From positions 124,001-188,000 of the forward strand of contig NZ_NISI01000010.1 of NCBI RefSeq assembly GCF_002205845.1: 64,000 nt of DNA. Direction: 5' to 3'. This document shows positions 43,895-51,309 of the stretch, piece after piece. The stretch comes from Roseateles puraquae (GTDB lineage Bacteria; Pseudomonadota; Gammaproteobacteria; Burkholderiales; Burkholderiaceae_C). The position numbers and the translations under genes are program-made. Position 1 is the first letter of the stretch; every line of letters begins with the position of its first letter. The notes beneath the pieces were generated by a model, which ran no database searches, was not told where the DNA came from, and saw nothing but the letters and a program-made list of their open reading frames with translations.

Positions 43895-45580
43895 ATGCAC
43901 GACGGCATGACCCTGATCTCCACGCTGGCCGCGGCCTTCGGCCTGGCGCTGGTGCTGGGCCTGCTCGCCCAGTGGGCTCGGCTGCCGGCGCTGGTGGGCT
44001 ATCTGCTGGCCGGCGTGTTGATCGGGCCGTACACGCCCGGCTTCGTGGGCGACCTGCATCTGGCGCAGCAGCTGTCGGAGGTAGGCGTGATGCTGCTGAT
44101 GTTCGGGGTGGGCCTGCACTTCTCGGTGAGTGATCTGATGTCGGTCAAGGGCATCGCGCTGCCGGGCGCCATCGTGCAGATGGCGGCGGCCACTGGCATG
44201 GGCGCGGGGCTCGCGCATGGGTGGTGGGGTTGGGAGCTGGGTGCGGCGCTCGTGTTCGGCCTGGCGCTGTCAGTGGCCAGCACGGTGGTGCTGCTGCGGG
44301 CGCTGGAGGCGCGCGAGCTGCTGCACACCGGCAACGGGCGTATCGCGGTGGGCTGGCTGGTGGTGGAAGACCTGGCCATGGTGCTGGCGCTGGTGCTCAT
44401 CCCCGCGCTGGGCCGCCGCGGCGAGGGGGGCGGGGCCGAGCTTGCCTGGACGATTGCCAAGACGCTGGTCGCCGTGGCCGGGTTCGTGGCGGTGATGCTG
44501 GTGGCCGGCCGGCGCCTGCTGCCCTGGCTGCTGTGGCAGGTCAACCGCACGGGTTCGCGCGAGCTGTTCACGCTGGCGACGGTCGCGGCAGCGGTGGGCC
44601 TGGCGGTGGGCGCGGCGGCGCTGTTTGGCGTCAGCGTGGCGCTGGGCGCCTTCTTCGCGGGGCTGGTGCTGCGTGAGTCGGCCTTCAGCGAGCGCGCCGC
44701 GCATGAGAGCCTGCCGCTGCGGGACGCCTTTGCGGTGCTGTTCTTCGTGGCTGTGGGCATGCTGTTCGACCCCATGGTGCTGGTGCGTGAGCCGCTGGCG
44801 GTGCTGGCCACCGTGGCCGTCATCCTGGTGGGCAAGACGGTGGCGGCCGGCGCCCTGGTGCTGCTGCTGCGCTACCCGCTGTCCACTGCGCTGACGGTCG
44901 CGGTGAGCCTCGCGCAGATCGGTGAATTCAGCTTCATCCTGCTGGGCCTGGGGCAGAGCCTGGGCCTGGTGCCGCCCGAGGCCACCAGCCTGGTGGTGGC
45001 CGGGGCCATCGTGTCGATTGCACTGAATCCGCTGCTCTTCTCGGGCGTGGAGCCGCTGCGGCGCTGGGTGCTGGCTCGCTCGGCCTGGGCGCGCCGGCTG
45101 GAGGCGCGCGACGACCCGCTGGCCGAGCTGCCGGCCGACACGCCCAGCAGCTCGCTCGCCGGCCAGATCGTGCTGGTGGGCTACGGCACGCTGGGCACCG
45201 CGCTGCATGAGCAACTCGGCGCGCGCCCGGTGGTCGTCATCGACCGGGACCGCGATGTGGTGGAAGCCCTGCGCAGCCACGGCCAGGCGGCCGTGCTGGG
45301 CGATGCGGCTGAGGCCATGACGCTTGTGCAGGCCCACATTGCCCAGGCCGCGTGGCTGGTGGTCGCCCTGGCCGATGTGCGCGGCGTGCCGGCGCTGCTG
45401 GACCTGGCGCGCCAGCTCAACCCCGCGCTGCGCTGCGCGGTGCTGGCGCATACCGACGAAGAAGAGCAATGGCTGGCCGAGTCCGGCGTGAGTCATGTGC
45501 TGCGCTCGCAGCGGGCGCTGGCCGAGGCGCTGGCGCGCGTGGTGGCTGAGCCCCGGCCGCAGGCGGCGCCGGCGCACTGA
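43895..45580 (+). CDS. Monovalent cation:proton antiporter with TrkA-N domain (YbaL/KefB type)
   Basis: 561 residues. About 12 membrane helices (residues 5-400; ARLPALVGYLLAGVLIGPYT, GVMLLMFGVGLHFS, GWLVVEDLAMVLAL, AFFAGLVLRESAFS). A C-terminal Rossmann TrkA-N domain (about 425-545) starts IVLVGYGTLGTALHEQL. It exchanges K+ or Na+ for H+ across the inner membrane and is gated by nucleotide or, in Kef proteins, glutathione adducts. Glutathione gating here is inference. It converges with a LysR gene, 6 nt apart. Confidence 0.92.
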   Translation: MHDGMTLISTLAAAFGLALVLGLLAQWARLPALVGYLLAGVLIGPYTPGFVGDLHLAQQLSEVGVMLLMFGVGLHFSVSDLMSVKGIALPGAIVQMAAATGMGAGLAHGWWGWELGAALVFGLALSVASTVVLLRALEARELLHTGNGRIAVGWLVVEDLAMVLALVLIPALGRRGEGGGAELAWTIAKTLVAVAGFVAVMLVAGRRLLPWLLWQVNRTGSRELFTLATVAAAVGLAVGAAALFGVSVALGAFFAGLVLRESAFSERAAHESLPLRDAFAVLFFVAVGMLFDPMVLVREPLAVLATVAVILVGKTVAAGALVLLLRYPLSTALTVAVSLAQIGEFSFILLGLGQSLGLVPPEATSLVVAGAIVSIALNPLLFSGVEPLRRWVLARSAWARRLEARDDPLAELPADTPSSSLAGQIVLVGYGTLGTALHEQLGARPVVVIDRDRDVVEALRSHGQAAVLGDAAEAMTLVQAHIAQAAWLVVALADVRGVPALLDLARQLNPALRCAVLAHTDEEEQWLAESGVSHVLRSQRALAEALARVVAEPRPQAAPAH

Positions 45581-45586
45581 CCCGCG

Positions 45587-46546
45587 TCAGACGCTGGCCA
45601 GCTGCTCTCGCGTGCGCGCAGCCTGCTCGCGCACCCAGTCGGCAAAGGCCTGCACCTCCGGCCGGGCTGACGCGGCCGGGGCCGGGATGAGCCAGTAGGC
45701 ATAGGGGCTGGTCAGGCGGCCGGCGGGGCCGAAGGGCTCCAGCAGTTCGGCCCGCTGCAGATGCTCATGCACCAGCGGCAGCCGCGCCAGCGCCACGCCC
45801 TGGCCGGCGAGGGCGGCCTGGATCTGCTGGTAGGTGAAGTTGAAGTACATCCAGCGCAGCGGCTGCAGGTCGGGCTCGCGCTGCCGCGTCAGCCAGTGCC
45901 GCCATGACAGGAACTCGGCACTCGGGCGCGGGTCGTCTTCCTCGGTCAGCGCGTGGGCGGCCAGGTCGGCCGGGCGGCGCAGCTCGGGCAGGCGGCCATT
46001 GCGCGCGGACTCGGCATACCAGGGGCTGACCACGGGCGACACCGTCTCCTCGAACATCAGCTCGGCCGGCGAGGACAGGCCCGTGCCGGAGATGTAGCGC
46101 AGCGCCAGGTCGTGCTCGCCGTCTTCCAGGTCGACCAGGCCGTCCTGGGCCGACACGCGGATGTCGATGTCGGGATGGTGCTTCTGGAAATCGCACAGCC
46201 GCGGGATGAGCCACAGCGAAGCGAACGAGGCGAAGGTGGTCACGTTCACCACGCGCCGGCCGCGGGTGCGGCGGATCTGGCGCACGGTCTGGTCGAGCTT
46301 GGACAGCACCGCGACCGCTGTCGGCAACAGCACCGCGCCGTCCACCGACAACTCCACCTTGCGGGTGCCGCGCAGGAACAGGGTGCAGCCGATCTCCTCC
46401 TCCAGCGACTGGATCTGCCGGCTGATGGCCGACTGGGTGAGGCTCAGCTCCTCGGCCGCGGCGCGGAAGGACAGCAGCCGCGCGACCGCCTCGAAGGCGC
46501 GCAGCGGGCCGATGGACAAGGGGCGCTGGCGGATCGGCTGATTCAT
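45587..46546 (-). CDS. LysR family regulator, GcvA-like
   Basis: 319 residues. Winged helix at about 10-70 (GPLRAFEAVARLLSFRAAAEELSLTQ, then SAISRQIQSLEEEIG). The effector domain follows, with VNVTTFASFASLWLIPRLCDFQKHHPDIDIRVSAQDGLVDLEDG-type blocks (noted in parts), characteristic of the GcvA subgroup. It is divergent from the DUF2917 gene with 90 nt between starts and probably controls it, a pairing common in this order. The inducer is unknown. Confidence 0.92.
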   Translation of the reverse strand: MNQPIRQRPLSIGPLRAFEAVARLLSFRAAAEELSLTQSAISRQIQSLEEEIGCTLFLRGTRKVELSVDGAVLLPTAVAVLSKLDQTVRQIRRTRGRRVVNVTTFASFASLWLIPRLCDFQKHHPDIDIRVSAQDGLVDLEDGEHDLALRYISGTGLSSPAELMFEETVSPVVSPWYAESARNGRLPELRRPADLAAHALTEEDDPRPSAEFLSWRHWLTRQREPDLQPLRWMYFNFTYQQIQAALAGQGVALARLPLVHEHLQRAELLEPFGPAGRLTSPYAYWLIPAPAASARPEVQAFADWVREQAARTREQLASV

Positions 46547-46636
46547 GCGCGGATGGTATCAATCAGCGCCGCGGAGTCATTGGACCGCCGTGGGGCCACT
46601 CAGCAGAATCCCTGACATCAACGCAGGAGCAAGATC

Positions 46637-46933
46637 ATGAGCGATGCGCAATCCACATGGCATCTGGACGGGGGCCGGGCCCTGACCCTGGCGGCAGGTG
46701 CTGAGGCGCGCCGGCTGGCGGTGGCGCGCGGCCGGGTCTGGCTGACGCTGTCGGGCACCCCCGAGCAACCCGCCGAGGACTGCTGGCTGGAAGCTGGTCA
46801 GGCCGTGGCGCTGGCCCCGGGGCAGACCGCGGTGCTGGAAGGCTGGCCAGCAGCCGACTTTGAAGTGCTGGTGCCGCCGACCTCAGCCCCGGCGCGTGGT
46901 GGGCTTCTGGGTCGCCGGCTTCTTGGCCGCTGA
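46637..46933 (+). CDS. DUF2917 domain protein
   Basis: 98 residues from the ATG at 46637 (GGAG upstream). TWHLDGGRALTLAAGAEARRLAVARGRVWLTL is, in parts, the DUF2917 beta-rich core; EDCWLEAGQAVALAPGQTAVLEGWPA completes a cupin-like strand pattern. The C-terminal 17 codons overlap the convergent TfoX gene. Function unknown; probably the target of the divergent LysR regulator. Confidence 0.82.
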   Translation: MSDAQSTWHLDGGRALTLAAGAEARRLAVARGRVWLTLSGTPEQPAEDCWLEAGQAVALAPGQTAVLEGWPAADFEVLVPPTSAPARGGLLGRRLLGR

Positions 46934-47326
46934 TTTCTTCCCTGGCGACGTTCTCGCGGCCGACTTTCGCGCCGCCGATGCGGCCGCCTTCGCCGCCTTG
47001 GCGTTGGCGGCCCGCAGCGCGGCCTCCATGGCCAGCCGGGCCCAGGGCAGCATCAAGGGCGGCGACTCCAGCGCGTCCTCGGGTGGGCGGCGGTAGTGGG
47101 TCACCACCGTCTCACCGTCCTTCGGAAAGGTGAAGTGGGCGCAACCGGCGTCGTCGAACCGGTGGCGGTTGACGTCATCCGACTTCAGGAACAACTGGCC
47201 GTCGTCGATGATGGCCACGAAAAGGCCGTCGACATACAGGCCCTGGCCGCCGAACATGCGGCGCACCCGCACCGGGCCGAGCGGCATCAGCATTTCCACG
47301 CAGAGGTCGGTGAAGGGGTCGGCCAT
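46883..47326 (-). CDS. TfoX N-terminal domain protein with histone-H1-like tail
   Basis: 147 residues from the ATG at 47326. Residues 1-95 are the TfoX/Sxy N-terminal domain (DLCVEMLMPLGPVRVRRMFGGQGLYVDG-type start, here read in parts; FLKSDDVNRHRFD; PWARLAMEAA). The last 45 or so residues are Ala/Lys/Arg/Pro-rich (AARKSAARTSPGKKSAAKKP), like bacterial H1 tails that bind DNA. TfoX/Sxy governs competence genes in gammaproteobacteria; here the role is unclear. Its 5' end is 25 nt from the divergent cyclo-ligase and its 3' end overlaps DUF2917 by 51 nt. Confidence 0.85.
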   Translation of the reverse strand: MADPFTDLCVEMLMPLGPVRVRRMFGGQGLYVDGLFVAIIDDGQLFLKSDDVNRHRFDDAGCAHFTFPKDGETVVTHYRRPPEDALESPPLMLPWARLAMEAALRAANAKAAKAAASAARKSAARTSPGKKSAAKKPATQKPTTRRG

Positions 47327-47351
47327 GCGCGCAAATGTAAGCTCGCGCTTC

Positions 47352-47921
47352 ATGGACGCCAACGACCGCGCCGCGCTGCGGCACAAGCTGATCGAACAAC
47401 GCCTGGCCCTGCCCGACCGCCTGGCGCGCGCGGCCGACCTGCAGGAGGTGCTGCGGGTGTGGCTGCTGCGGCGCAAGGAGCTCACCATTGGCGCCTACTG
47501 GCCCATCAAGGGCGAGTTTGACCCGCTGCCAGCGCTGTACCGCTGGAGCGAGAGTCATCCCGATCGCCGCATCGGCCTGCCAGTGGTCGACAAGGTGCAC
47601 CGCACGCTGCGCTTTCATGTCTGGTACCCCGGCTGCCCGATGGAGGAAGACGCCTTCCACATCCCCAAGCCCAAGGACACCGAGGAGTTCCGTCCCCAGT
47701 TGATGCTCGTGCCCTGTCTGGGCTTCGGGCCCTGCGGCCTGCGGTTGGGCTACGGCGGCGGCTTCATGGACAAGACCCTGGCCGAGATGCAGCCCCGCCC
47801 GGCGGCTGTGGGCATCGGTTATGCGCACGGCTTCCTGCCGCTGCTCAAGCCCAGCGCGCTGGACGTGCCGCTGGACGCGATGCTGACGGAGGAAGGCGTG
47901 GTGTGGGACCGGGAGGGGTGA
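47352..47921 (+). CDS. 5-formyltetrahydrofolate cyclo-ligase, paralogue 2
   Basis: 189 residues from the ATG at 47352. RAALRHKLIEQRLAL, IGAYWPIKGEFDPLPALYRW and LRLGYGGGFMDKTLAE are the three cyclo-ligase motifs. It differs considerably from paralogue 1 and has a middle insertion (VWYPGCPMEEDAFHIPKPKD). Same reaction expected; one copy may have another substrate or timing. It is divergent from TfoX with 25 nt between the starts. Confidence 0.92.
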   Translation: MDANDRAALRHKLIEQRLALPDRLARAADLQEVLRVWLLRRKELTIGAYWPIKGEFDPLPALYRWSESHPDRRIGLPVVDKVHRTLRFHVWYPGCPMEEDAFHIPKPKDTEEFRPQLMLVPCLGFGPCGLRLGYGGGFMDKTLAEMQPRPAAVGIGYAHGFLPLLKPSALDVPLDAMLTEEGVVWDREG

Positions 47922-47985
47922 GCGCCGTCACCCGGTCTGTTGGCCAGGCAGCGTGCTGCGCCGCCGGAAGCAACCCCCAGCCCTT

Positions 47986-49047
47986 CTAGAACGCCCCACG
48001 CTCGGGCGCGCCATGCCACTGTTGTGGGTCTGGCGCCCAGCGGGCGTCGGGCGGCCGCTCCAGCAGGGCAGCCGCCAGGTCTTCGAGCGGCACCCCGAGG
48101 TGCTCCCGGGCGGCGGCGCTGCCGCCATCGGCCATGTCGGCCGCGAGCACGAACGAGCAGAAGCGCGCCCAGTCGGCGGCGAGCTGTGAGACCAGGATGC
48201 GCGCGAGGTCATAAGACAGCTCATTGCCCTCGTCCGCCCGCAGGAAGGACTTGCCCGACCAGAAGGCCTGGATCTCGGCGGCGCCCCAGAACTGCTGGTG
48301 CCGGGCGTGCATCTGTTGTGGGCTGGGCCGGTTACCAAAGGTATTGGGTGGTGGCGGGCACAGGCGCTGCTCGGTGTTGACGGCCAGGCCCTCGTTCAGC
48401 CAGGCGGGCAAGGGTAGGTGGCTCAGGCAACTGTGCGTCAGCTCGTGGGCGATGACGGGCTCGACCGCGCGCAGGTCGGCCTTGACGGTGGCAAAGTGCG
48501 CGCAGCCCGCGTTGATGAAGACGCCTCCGCTGCCGGCGAACTCGCCGGCGCCCGGGTAGTAGTGCGCCAGGTAGCGGTAATAGGTGGCGTCGTCGTCGAA
48601 GACGATGAGGATCTCCTGCTCATGCGCCTGCGCGGGGCGCGCCAGGCCGTCGAGCACGCGCACGATGCGCTGGTGGGTCTTGTCGACGAAGTGGACCGTG
48701 GCTGCGGCGACACGCTCGTCAAGGCTGGACAGGAGCACGATCTGGCCTTTCTGAACCACGTGGTAGCCCGGGCCGAGCGTGGCGCCGAGGTGCTCTAGCC
48801 AGGCGAGTTCACACGCTGCCCAGGCCTGTGCCTGGGCGCCCTGTGCAGCGATGCCGCTAGCCCACGCTTGCGCGGCCTCCCAATCCAGCACCGGCAGGCC
48901 GTTCGCGTCGACCAGGTTTGCGACGATGTCGAAATCAGCGACGCCCGCAGCGGCCACCCGTGTTGTGGGGGCGGCGCTGGGCTGCCTCACGGGGGCGGTG
49001 CCTGTGTCAGGCTGCCGTGTCACGAGCGAACGGAGGAGCTTCAGCAT
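47986..49047 (-). CDS. Gluzincin-type metallopeptidase of unknown family
   Basis: 353 residues from the ATG at 49047. HELTH at 201-205 supplies two zinc ligands and the catalytic Glu; WLNEG puts the third ligand at Glu219, 14 residues after the second His, the short spacing of peptidase MA-like domains. ILIVFDDDATYYRYLAHYYPG and GVFINAGCAHFATVKADLR precede it. No signal peptide, so probably cytoplasmic. The N-terminal 40 residues are variable and basic. It is followed on the same strand by nothing in this operon; its neighbours have unrelated roles. Confidence 0.8.
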   Translation of the reverse strand: MLKLLRSLVTRQPDTGTAPVRQPSAAPTTRVAAAGVADFDIVANLVDANGLPVLDWEAAQAWASGIAAQGAQAQAWAACELAWLEHLGATLGPGYHVVQKGQIVLLSSLDERVAAATVHFVDKTHQRIVRVLDGLARPAQAHEQEILIVFDDDATYYRYLAHYYPGAGEFAGSGGVFINAGCAHFATVKADLRAVEPVIAHELTHSCLSHLPLPAWLNEGLAVNTEQRLCPPPPNTFGNRPSPQQMHARHQQFWGAAEIQAFWSGKSFLRADEGNELSYDLARILVSQLAADWARFCSFVLAADMADGGSAAAREHLGVPLEDLAAALLERPPDARWAPDPQQWHGAPERGAF

Positions 49048-49105
49048 GCGGCGGTGCGTCAAGTCGGGCGTCGGCCGGACTATGGCAGCTCGCAGCCGGC
49101 GCCTC

Positions 49106-49999
49106 TCAGCCCCGCCAGGCCGCCGCGATGCGACCGACCTCCGCCAGCACCTTCTGGCCGGCTTCGAAAGGCTGGCGGCGGTCTGCTTTCGGCGCTTCGT
49201 AGAACGCCGCGACGACGAGCGGTGCGCGCCCAGGTGGCCAGCAGACCGCCACGTCATTGACCTTGGGCGGCAGCGGCTCGTCCCAGAACGTGCCCGTCTT
49301 GTCGCCGGCGCGCCAGCCCTTGGGCAGGCCCGCGCGCAGGCGGTGGCGGCCGGTTTCGGTCTTCTCCATCCAGCTGACGAGGAGGGCCCGCGAGGCCGGC
49401 TTCAGCACGTCGCCCAGCGTGATGCGCTGCACCAGGGCGGCCAGGGCAGCGGGCGTGGAGGTGTCGCGCGCGTCGCCCGGCGGCATCTGGTTCATCTCGG
49501 GCTCGTAGCGGTCCAGGCGCGTCGTGGCATCGCCGATCTCGCGCAGCCGGGTGGTCAGTCCGGCCGGGCCGTCGATGAGCTTGAGCAGCAGGTTGGCCGC
49601 GGGGTTGTCGCTGGTGACCTGCGCCGCCTCGGCCAGCTCAGCCACGGTCATGTGGCCGCGGGCCAGGTGCTGGCTCGTGACCGGGGCGTGATTGAGCATG
49701 TCGGCCTTGCCGAAGGGCACCGCCTGGTCGAGCGGCAACCGGCCGAGGTCGGACTCGCGCAGGATCATGGCGGCCAGCGGCAGCTTGAACACCGAGCACA
49801 GGGCGAAGCGCTCGTCCAGCCGCAGGCCCGTCTGGGCGCCGGTGCCGGTGTCCAGGATGGCCACGCCCAGCCGGCCGCCGGCGCGGCGTTCCAGGGCGCG
49901 CAGGGCCGGCAGCTCAGGCTCGGCCGGGCGGGCGAAGGCGGGCAATGTCAGCGCGGCCGTGGCGGCAGCCAGCGCTTGGCGGCGGGTGAGTTGGCTCAT
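49106..49999 (-). CDS. Class A beta-lactamase
   Basis: 297 residues with a twin-arginine-like signal (TRRQALAAATAAL). By chance the numbering follows Ambler: active-site Ser69-Val-Phe-Lys72, the loop Ser130-Asp131-Asn132, Glu166 in YEPEMN and Lys234-Thr235-Gly236. All catalytic elements are intact, so it should hydrolyse penicillins and some cephalosporins in the periplasm. It resembles the inducible chromosomal L2/PenA-like enzymes. It is divergent from an AmpR regulator, implying induction by cell-wall fragments. A GAGAAG box sits 4 nt before the start. Confidence 0.95.
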   Translation of the reverse strand: MSQLTRRQALAAATAALTLPAFARPAEPELPALRALERRAGGRLGVAILDTGTGAQTGLRLDERFALCSVFKLPLAAMILRESDLGRLPLDQAVPFGKADMLNHAPVTSQHLARGHMTVAELAEAAQVTSDNPAANLLLKLIDGPAGLTTRLREIGDATTRLDRYEPEMNQMPPGDARDTSTPAALAALVQRITLGDVLKPASRALLVSWMEKTETGRHRLRAGLPKGWRAGDKTGTFWDEPLPPKVNDVAVCWPPGRAPLVVAAFYEAPKADRRQPFEAGQKVLAEVGRIAAAWRG

Positions 50000-50031
50000 A
50001 GATCTTCTCGGGTGAGTGGCAGATGGCGCGC

Positions 50032-50060
50032 ATTCTTCGGGCGCGCTTCCCTGGGCACAA
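50032..50060 (-). promoter_or_regulatory. Possible beta-lactamase promoter in the bla-ampR space
   Basis: On the minus strand TTGTGC (50060-50055) and AAGAAT (50037-50032) are separated by 17 nt, matching the sigma-70 boxes at three positions each. An imperfect dyad CTGAGGTCAGCTCTTAG (50071-50087) lies just upstream, where an AmpR site is expected. Confidence 0.35.
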
Positions 50061-50104
50061 TGGATGGTTTCTGAGGTCAGCTCTTAGTTTTGTTTGGGGT
50101 CATC

Positions 50105-50986
50105 GTGTCGTTGAACGGGGTGTCGTTGAACGGGTTGCGCGCCTTCGAAGCGGCGGCCCGGCACTTGAACCTGAGCCGCGCGGCCGAGGAGCTGTGCGTG
50201 ACGCAGGCGGCCGTGAGCCACCAGGTCAAGGCGCTGGAGGCGCAGCTTGGTCGCCCGCTCTTTCGCCGGCATGCGCGCGGCCTGCTGCTGACCGACGAAG
50301 GCGAGGCGCTCGCGCCGGTGGTGGCCCAGGCCTTCGAGCGCATGGGCGCCGCGTTGGTGGCCTTGCGTGAGGGCGGGCCGGCCGAGGTGCTGACGGTCGG
50401 CGTGGTGGGCACCTTCGCGCTGGGCTTTCTGCTGGAGCGGCTGGCGGACTTCCGCGCCGGCCACCCGCGCATCGAGCTGCGCGTGCAGACCCACAACAAC
50501 AAGGTCGACCTAGCCGCCGAGGGCCTGGACCTGGCCATCCGCTTCGGCGATGGCGCCTGGCGCAGTGTCGAGGCCGAGCCCTTGCTGGCGGCGCCGCTCG
50601 CACCCCTTTGCGACCCGGCGATGGCGGCGCGCCTGGCGGTGCCCGAAGACCTCGCGCGCGTGCCCCTGCTGCGCTCCTACCGCGCAGGCGACTGGCCCGC
50701 CTGGCTGGCCCTGGCGGGCGCGCCGCGCGTGGTGGCGCGCGGTCCGATGTTCGACGCGTCGACGCTGATGGTGCAGGCCGCTTTGCGCGGTGAAGGCGTG
50801 GCGCTGGCGCCGCCTTGTATGTTCACGCGCGAGCTGCGCGCTGGCCGCCTGGTGCAGCCGTTTGCGCAGACGTTGGATGCCGGCAGCTACTGGCTCACGC
50901 GGCAGCTTTCGCGCGAGCCCACGATGGCGATGCGGGCCTTTGCGGATTGGCTGCGTGCCGAGTGCGGCGCGATGGCGATCGATTGA
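50105..50986 (+). CDS. ampR: AmpR-like LysR regulator of the beta-lactamase
   Basis: 293 residues from a GTG at 50105 with GGGG about 5 nt upstream; a TTG at 50090 is an alternative. The N-terminal helix-turn-helix contains GLRAFEAAARHLNLSRAAEE. Diagnostic AmpR blocks follow: VGVVGTFALGFLLERL, VQTHNNKVDLAAEGLDLAIRFG, LLRSYRAGDWPAWL, FDASTLMVQAALRGEGVALAP and GSYWLTR. AmpR binds muropeptides and UDP-MurNAc-pentapeptide and switches bla from repressed to active. It is divergent from bla with 105 nt between the starts, the classical arrangement. Confidence 0.93.
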   Translation: MSLNGVSLNGLRAFEAAARHLNLSRAAEELCVTQAAVSHQVKALEAQLGRPLFRRHARGLLLTDEGEALAPVVAQAFERMGAALVALREGGPAEVLTVGVVGTFALGFLLERLADFRAGHPRIELRVQTHNNKVDLAAEGLDLAIRFGDGAWRSVEAEPLLAAPLAPLCDPAMAARLAVPEDLARVPLLRSYRAGDWPAWLALAGAPRVVARGPMFDASTLMVQAALRGEGVALAPPCMFTRELRAGRLVQPFAQTLDAGSYWLTRQLSREPTMAMRAFADWLRAECGAMAID

Positions 50987-51068
50987 CGCGGCCAGGGTGC
51001 GGCGCGGCGGCGGCGGCCCGCACCTGCCCGAGAATGAGCGCCTCTGAACGCCACAAGCGAGCCACGCC

Positions 51069-51299
51069 ATGCCTACCCGCGCCCTCCTGCTGCTGTCCAC
51101 CACCCTCCTGCTGACCCAGGCCGCCCACGCCGCCCCCAAGCCCTGCGACGAACTCAAGGCCGAGATCGCCGCCAAGCTCGACGAGAAGGGCGTGAAGGGC
51201 TACGAGATCACCGCGGTCGACACCGACAAGGTCGGCGACGCCAAGGTCATCGGCAGCTGCGACGGTGGCAGCAAGAAGCTCACCTACGTGCGCAAGTGA
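51069..51299 (+). CDS. DUF1161 small periplasmic protein
   Basis: 76 residues. Signal peptide 1-21 (ending QAAHAA). The mature protein is CDELKAEIAAKLDEKGVKGY followed by a strand and DAKVIGSCDGGSKKLTYVRK, with two Cys that may pair. It matches the DUF1161 family, of unknown function. It is 10 nt upstream of pepQ on the same strand. Confidence 0.88.
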   Translation: MPTRALLLLSTTLLLTQAAHAAPKPCDELKAEIAAKLDEKGVKGYEITAVDTDKVGDAKVIGSCDGGSKKLTYVRK

Positions 51300-51309
51300 G
51301 GCCTCGGCC

